DNA from: Tetranychus cinnabarinus
Taxonomy: Eukaryota; Arthropoda; Arachnida; Trombidiformes; Tetranychidae
Reading direction: 5' to 3'
NCBI GenBank assembly: GCA_022266195.1
Contig: WHVY01000001.1
Span: 20,088,001-20,152,000, forward strand
DNA length: 64,000 nucleotides
This document shows positions 57,502-64,000 of the stretch, piece after piece (the stretch's first letter is position 1; each line of letters opens with the position of its first letter). The notes beneath the pieces are model-generated. The model was not told the DNA's origin. It saw nothing but the letters and a program-made list of their open reading frames with translations, and searched no databases. A program made the position numbers and the translations under genes.

Positions 57502-59155
57502 TGGATAAACAAAAGAGCAAAGAAGGCATAAAGAATGACAACAATTCACCAGATAGGCCACATTCCATACAGAAAAGGATGTTATGAATGTTATCGTAAA
57601 GGATTATTGCTGTTATACTCATTATTTCCGACATCATTATTGTTATTGTCATTGGAAAACTGAAAAATTTTATTTTCACTTACATTTACCTTTATTCATC
57701 CGTCTTACCTAACTAAATCAAACATTATTATATTGACATTATATTAACATGTTGTATTTTAATTGTTAAACAGTGTCTAAAAAAATTGAAAATATAATTG
57801 CATAGCTTAATTGCTTCATTGTTGATGCTGCCACTGAAAGTTTAATAAATTGTTGTATCATTATGTCATTATCCTCTCTGGCTATTAAAGCCAACTTGTT
57901 TTCACAAATATTACATTCACTCGTTAAAAGTAATCATAATTGTCGATCACGTCATTGAAAACATTCACAGAAGACGTTTGATATTAAAGTTACGTCCAAA
58001 ATAGATTGAATGTATTGCATGCGAATCATGAACATGACATTTCATTCTAGTGTATAATAATAGATGGCACAATGAGCCATACACTGAACAATTATTCAAA
58101 ATTCAACATTGATATTTTATTCAGTTCAAATTGGAAAGACACAGATTCTTAAAAAAGAAAAACCACCAACACTGCATCGATAAAATTCTTGCCTTTGATT
58201 TTTCGATTTTTCATTGTGAAATTGAATCTTTTCAATTTCAATGTGAATTGGCTTTATAGTATCAAATAATATTAATATATAATAATAGTTTGTATTCATT
58301 GAATCAGAGTAATAATTCCTAGTAATACGAATCAGAAAATTTGACATGCTGATATCAATAAAAGACGTATAGTGCGGTATATTTTTAAATCGGCAGTTTT
58401 TGGTTTGCCGAGAAGAAACAAAGCTGCAGACATGATGTAAAAAACAAAATCAATTTTAAGGAAAAAATAACAAAAACATTATGTACAAATCAAATATAAT
58501 TTAAATCACGAAACCATGAAAAATTTGAAAACGGCAAAAAAAACAAAGAAACTAGTCAAAATGTAACAGTAAAAACATAAAAGATGTACATGTATGTACA
58601 AAATGTATGCCTCAGATCACAATAGCATTTTATTCAGAACCTGTGTCCATGTCATTTATATGACATCCAAAAGTTGGTGTCATGACAAAGTTTTCCACGA
58701 AACCACCAACTACATCTCGACTCGTAATTAAGGATCGGATGATAGACATTGAAAGTTCAGTCTAGATAAAGATGTTAGAAAAAGATCTATAGCAAAATAA
58801 AAATGAATGTTAACTTAAAAAATAAACAAATCTTAACGAGGATTCTTTGCTCATTGATCTAGCCATTCTCGGTGGTCTTTTGGGTTACTTATCTGACATC
58901 ATTTAGATTCTCCTTTTATATTCAACAGTAATTCAGTGTCACCAAAGATAATCACTGATAAACATTAAATGGTGTAGCCAATTATGATTAAAATGGAAGA
59001 TAATAATAAATATCAACTTAAACAAAATGGCTGACAATCATAGTTTGTAAGTTCATTTTTTAAACTTTGAAATGTTGAAATAGAAACAAATATTACCTTT
59101 TATTGCACAATCAGATCATTCATCAGATGCATTTGATGGAACAAATACAAATCCT

Positions 59156-59322
59156 TATAGAAAAGCATTCGAAATTTTCTAGAAAAAGGTGATTTAATGT
59201 CGAAATCCAAAAGATGGCAGCTAATTTAGATATATTAGTCTTTAACAAGGTCTAATGAGCCGATAGCGACCAATAAAATCACTGTATTGATTTCTTACTT
59301 GGGTATGTTCCCTTGTAAGACT
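59156..59322. repeat. Dispersed repeat, copy B
   Basis: Diverged copy of the sequence at 45536-45700, same orientation. The single motif TTTGTGTTAT occurs at 59424-59433, about the same distance to the right as the insertion point of the TBP element is from copy A. Confidence 0.5.
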
Positions 59323-62300
59323 TTATGTCCATCATTTAATCGCTAATGTCATTAACTCAATCGGTAAATGAAATTATAGGGCTATGATTACGAACTAAAT
59401 GAGACAATAAATAAGTCCACCGCTTTGTGTTATTAGTGGTACTGTAAAAAGGCAAAAACGACATGGTAAAACATCTTTAGTAGACCAAAAATCACGCCAT
59501 AACCCGTATTCAGGATTGCTTATCGTTGAACCTTGGGATTAGTCGTCGGAATTTCAAGTTTTTCAAAAACAGGTATCAATGGTGGCCAGTTGGCCAACTT
59601 AATCGGCTCTTTGTTCAAATGTCAATCAATGTTGAAGAAAATCGGAACTTCTAGCTGCAAGAAATTACGAGTCAAAACGATCAAACGGAATAGTCCCAAA
59701 CTTTTCTCTCACAGTTTATACTAACAATAATTACAAACATTTTTATAACTATTCATTTCTGTTTCAAATTCGTTTGCTTAGCTGATTTTTATACATGCTT
59801 TAAATCGCCTGCCTCAAACGCAAACTTTAGCCTAATTATAATTTTTGTGTGTCAATACAATATCAATAATTCCAATTTCGAATGTTAAGAAATTGTTGAT
59901 GTTGATTATGAAACAAATCCTCACTATTCCAGACTTTCTGCGTGAAAAACGGGTTTCCTCCTACCGTTAATGAATCTGACTTATCAGCAGGCTTTCGTCC
60001 AAGAGCATATTCACCGAAATAATCATTCAATCATTTAATGATCATGTCATTTAATGTTGAACGCAGAGAGTCAATCAAAGAAGCGAAATTTACAATTCTT
60101 GATTTTTTGAATTTTCAATAACTTTTTAATTACTTTCGTTCTACGATTATGAAAAATGATTTTTGTGACATCTGTTCATGATTTCAGTTACCTACGATAA
60201 CTCTACTAGAAAATATTTGCAATTAAATTTCCCTCGGTTCAATAAAATCAGTCAAGCTGAAGCAACCAACACATCAATCAAACATCAATCTATAATAATG
60301 CGATTTTCGAACAAAATTATCGCTCTCTTTCCAGCTGCACTACTTATGCTCGCCAAATGGACTCAGTTTAATGCAAGTCTTGTCAAATGTTGATAGTCAA
60401 ATGATGATGTTAATGGAGTTATAAATTTTGTCTCTATTTTCGCGAGTTGATAGGCTACCGGATGATGTTGCTAAATGAACAAACAAAATATTCATATCCA
60501 TGATGAGTAAATGTCATCTAATGTAAATGTTAATGTTGATTCGTTGGCTTTGATAACTAAACGTATTCAATTATGGACTCTCCATGGAACCTCTAATTAA
60601 TATCTTGCGTTAAACTGTGCATCCCATCAAAGTGAATCAAATCTCTTGTGAGACTTGACTTTCGACTAAGTTGTACTCTTGATGAATCCAAAGGCAAAGG
60701 AAAACTGTCAACTTTACTTGTTACTCATCAAAGCACATTTGCATCAAGTAAAAGATGCAAAACTTATTACCAAATGGTGCAGAGTTTACAGTAAATAAGG
60801 CCAAATGTTGATGATAATTGTTGATTGCAAGATGACAAAGGATGTAACCAAATGAGAAGAAGAAGCAGCAAAAAAACTCATATTCAACATGGTCGTTGTC
60901 TCTTAATAATCATGATAATAATTCAATAATATTCTTGTTGAATCAAAAGAAATGCTTTTTTCCTTTCATTTTCTCTGTTAAACAAATATTCATTTAAAAT
61001 TCCCAAGTTCATCAGCATATTATTGATATTTGTAAGTTGATATTAATTTAAATGATAATATTAATATTCATCGTTTGAATGGCAGAAAAAGAGTTGGTAA
61101 TGTTGATAAGCAACGCAAGAAACTGCAGTGCAAAGAAGAAGAAGAAATAAGAAAATATTCAATAATAAATTATTAATTAACGTTCAACGTTTACATGTTG
61201 ATGAAGATCATGATTACACAATTGATATTGAATTTTGGAAAAAAAGTAAAGTTCTAAGTTCTTGGTTGCCAAAAAAAGAGTCTAATGCCTTGAGCTTTTC
61301 CTGTAACTTGTGCAGATGAATTTCCGAGTTTTCAATTTAATCATAAAGATGAGACTGTAAATGTAATAATTGCTTATTAACTAACTACGAACGAATTTTA
61401 TTTCAACAGTTTTCGCATTTTCTCTTCTCACCAAATGAAGTATATTTCAAGTCAATATATATATATCTGGACAGCAAGGGTAAAACTTTACAAGGTAATG
61501 AGAAACAAATGAAGAAAAGAAAAGGGTTAACATTGCAAACGTAAAAGTGTAAAGCATTGAAACACAGGTTGACGCAAATTAAAATGAATATTGTCTCAAC
61601 GTTGAAGATGGTACAAAAAGATGGGATTTTGTTTCGACTTTGCCTTCGCTCAATCATTTTTTTTATTCAATTACAAATAACACTTTTGGGAGATTTTGGT
61701 TTTCGTCTGTCATCTTCATCGGCTGTTATGTTGCTTTTTGATGGGTAAAAGGTTCACCATCCAAGTTGATCTTCATCAATGGTCTAGCCTCTTCTGTACA
61801 ACACATTAGTTACAATCATTATTGGTGTGAGTAGCTTTTGTTTCACTCCTTATCAGTTTACCAATGTTAGAAGCTGACATAAAGAAATAACAAAAAAAAT
61901 TGCAATAACAGATTCCATTAGTGTTGATCAAAATCAATTGGAAAGTTCCGTTTCCGATTAAGGTTCCATTGAGTAACGATTAGTGATAATTTTATCATTC
62001 ACTATTATCGTTAGTATTGAAGAGCCATCATGAGCCGAACAAGAAGAAATGGTAAAAAGAAAATTTCATGTAACAAAAGAGTTCTTTTTTCCTCCTTTTT
62101 CTTCTTCTTTTCTGGCATTTATCTATTTTTCTGATGATTTCTTGTTCTGTTTTGATGGTCAGAATGAAAATGTTCACAAAAATTGAACAAAAAACTCAGC
62201 CAATGGATAATGCTTGAAATCTCAAGAGTTTTTCATTTTCTTTTCACTCCTCAAGTTTTCTATCTATTCCGAGACTCTCTGAAAGGTCAGGAAACTTTGA

Positions 62301-64000
62301 ACGTTCCAATGAATAATTGATAAATGTACTTACAGGATCACGTTTCCCTGGCCTTGTGTCTGAAATGCTTCGTCCAAACCTGCCAACGAACAAAGAAAAA
62401 GAGGAAAAAGAACGAAATATAAATTTAAAGTTTACTCAATTCTCGTTATCGCAATCAAATCATAATTCATTTGCAGAAGCAAAAGAATGGAACAGAAAAA
62501 GTTACATTTTCAGTTCGAATACAAAATTTTTTTAAAATCTCAATCTTCCAACATGAAACTTTTGCCAAAATGAAGAAATTGAAAAATGAAAAATTTTGTT
62601 TGATCAAAAAATTATCATTATCGTGATAATCTAAAGATGACAAAAAAGGTTCAATAAAGGAAAGGAGTAAAGAAAATTTTCTCCAAAATCGTTGAGATAA
62701 ATTTCAAGGTTCACTTTGATAATGAAAGTTAATCTGTGATCTTTTAATACCTTCCCTGTTTACCTCAAGTTTTTTGACGATTCTCATGTTCACTCAGTTT
62801 CCATCATAATGATTTATTTATTTTTTGCATTTCAATTTGGTTAATGGTTATACCAATCATGATTAAATCACGCGACCCAATCTGCCTGTTTACTCTATAC
62901 TTACTTTTCAACTTGTTCCAATCCAGAACTTTACTGTTGTTCAGATAAAAAAACTAACGGTAAACAAATAATGATAATAATAATGAGGAAACGTGAATAA
63001 ATAGATAATCTTTTGCTTCTTTTTTCTCTTCATCTTCTTCTGCCTTTTCCTTCGTTGGCCTTTTCGTTCAACTGTTTAGTCTCAATTCACAATCAAAATC
63101 TCACAGCACTTATCACCTTAACCATCATGATTCTCATTATCACCTGAAAAACGCAAACACACAAAAAGGTAAACATGAGAGTGGAAAGGTTTATGGAAAA
63201 AAGGTGATAAATTTTTCTTCTCCAGAAAAGCAAAGTTTTTGCTGTCAAATTGAAACAAATGATAAACCTGAATGTGAAGGATAAAACAAATGTAACAATA
63301 AAGGTAATTTTCCTTGATCAACAATTCCATTGATTATCGCCAAACATTACGTAATGAAACAACAACAATCATCGACCAGATTACTTACAAGTTTATCAAC
63401 AGAACATGATAAATATTGATTAAATAATAATGATGATTCAATAGTAATAATGATATTAATAAGAAATATGAACAAAAAAAAGTTCATTTGAAAGTCGTTG
63501 CAGCTTCTTCCATTAAAAGGTAAATGAAAAGGTAAAAGTAAACAGATTAACATTTCTAATGTCATTAATTGCAAGGTTTTCCCTGTCAATTGATATTCAT
63601 TAGTCAATATTATTGCAATTGATTAACTTTCCTTTCTGGTCAATTGACGTGTTTCAACTGGAAAAGGTACAATTTGATCAAATAATTATTTCATTTCATG
63701 TGAAAGTTGAAAGAATTGAAAATTCATCCAAAGTTGAACATTCTGTGACTGTGATTGCTATTTTTGCGAGAAAATTATTAATGAGAAAACTCGTTTTCAA
63801 TCGTTTCCTTTTTCGCACTTCAATCTCATTATTTTCGTCATTACTTTTTATTGTGATATTTAATTGCAATAGTCAGTTGTAATTAGTGTTTTTCCTAAGC
63901 TCAAGTTTGTCTAAATGTCAGTTGAACTTGTTATCGTGTCTACTTTGCATTTGACAAGAAAGGATTTCCTTGATTATTTCATGGACTCGTTGTAAATTGA

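Larger units (their letters stand above)
57377..64000. other. Intergenic region downstream of STAC-like gene
   Basis: AT-rich. Apart from the poly(A) signals, the repeat copy near 59156-59322 and a weak minus-strand exon candidate at 62334-62379, I see no gene. Short open frames (for example 61128-61319) lack coding character. Confidence 0.5.

Noticed and set aside
61128..61319. 63-codon frame after simple AGAAGAAGA sequence
   Set aside because: No domain, chance-like composition, no convincing splice borders.
1..64000. tRNA, rRNA, CRISPR or bacterial operon features
   Set aside because: No tRNA-like cloverleaf with an internal B-box, no rRNA similarity and no spaced direct repeats were seen; intron structure shows eukaryotic nuclear DNA.

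Overview
The window is AT-rich eukaryotic nuclear DNA. It holds two multi-exon plus-strand genes with short GT-AG exons spread over long introns, plus several mobile elements lying in those introns. The protein sequences are most arthropod-like. A short degenerate (CCTAA)n tract, the arthropod telomere unit, fits this. A chelicerate or mite is my guess, but nothing here proves it.

Layout. (1) 1-9836: the 3' part of a metabotropic GABA-B receptor subunit 2 gene. Ten exons encode all seven transmembrane helices, the coiled coil and a long acidic cytoplasmic tail; the extracellular ligand-binding exons lie upstream of the window. (2) 9837-12715: intergenic, with candidate poly(A) signals. (3) 12716-57376: one gene of about 44.7 kb, read here as 19 exons and 850 codons (start inferred, one exon tentative). 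It encodes an F-BAR domain, a C1 zinc finger and two SH3 domains. The C1-SH3-SH3 half is STAC-like. Splice phases agree across all 18 junctions. (4) 57377-64000: intergenic, with no gene I can support, one diverged repeat copy and one weak minus-strand exon candidate.

Mobile DNA inside the STAC-like gene: a full-length Ty1/copia retrotransposon (29880-34461, antisense, apparently identical 239-bp LTRs, one 1335-codon gag-pol frame, 5-bp target duplication); a solo LTR (40289-40671); a small inverted-repeat element (about 21166-21545); and, most notably, a 3.04-kb element (45814-48854) with about 260-bp terminal inverted repeats and a 6-bp target duplication. That element encodes a TATA-box-binding-protein-like two-repeat saddle protein. 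It also carries TATA boxes ahead of small plus-strand frames, a perfect 13-bp hairpin next to the first TATA box, and a spliced minus-strand gene for an acidic, Cys-containing protein of unknown family. A mobile element with its own TBP-like factor and TATA promoters is the best candidate here for an undescribed system.
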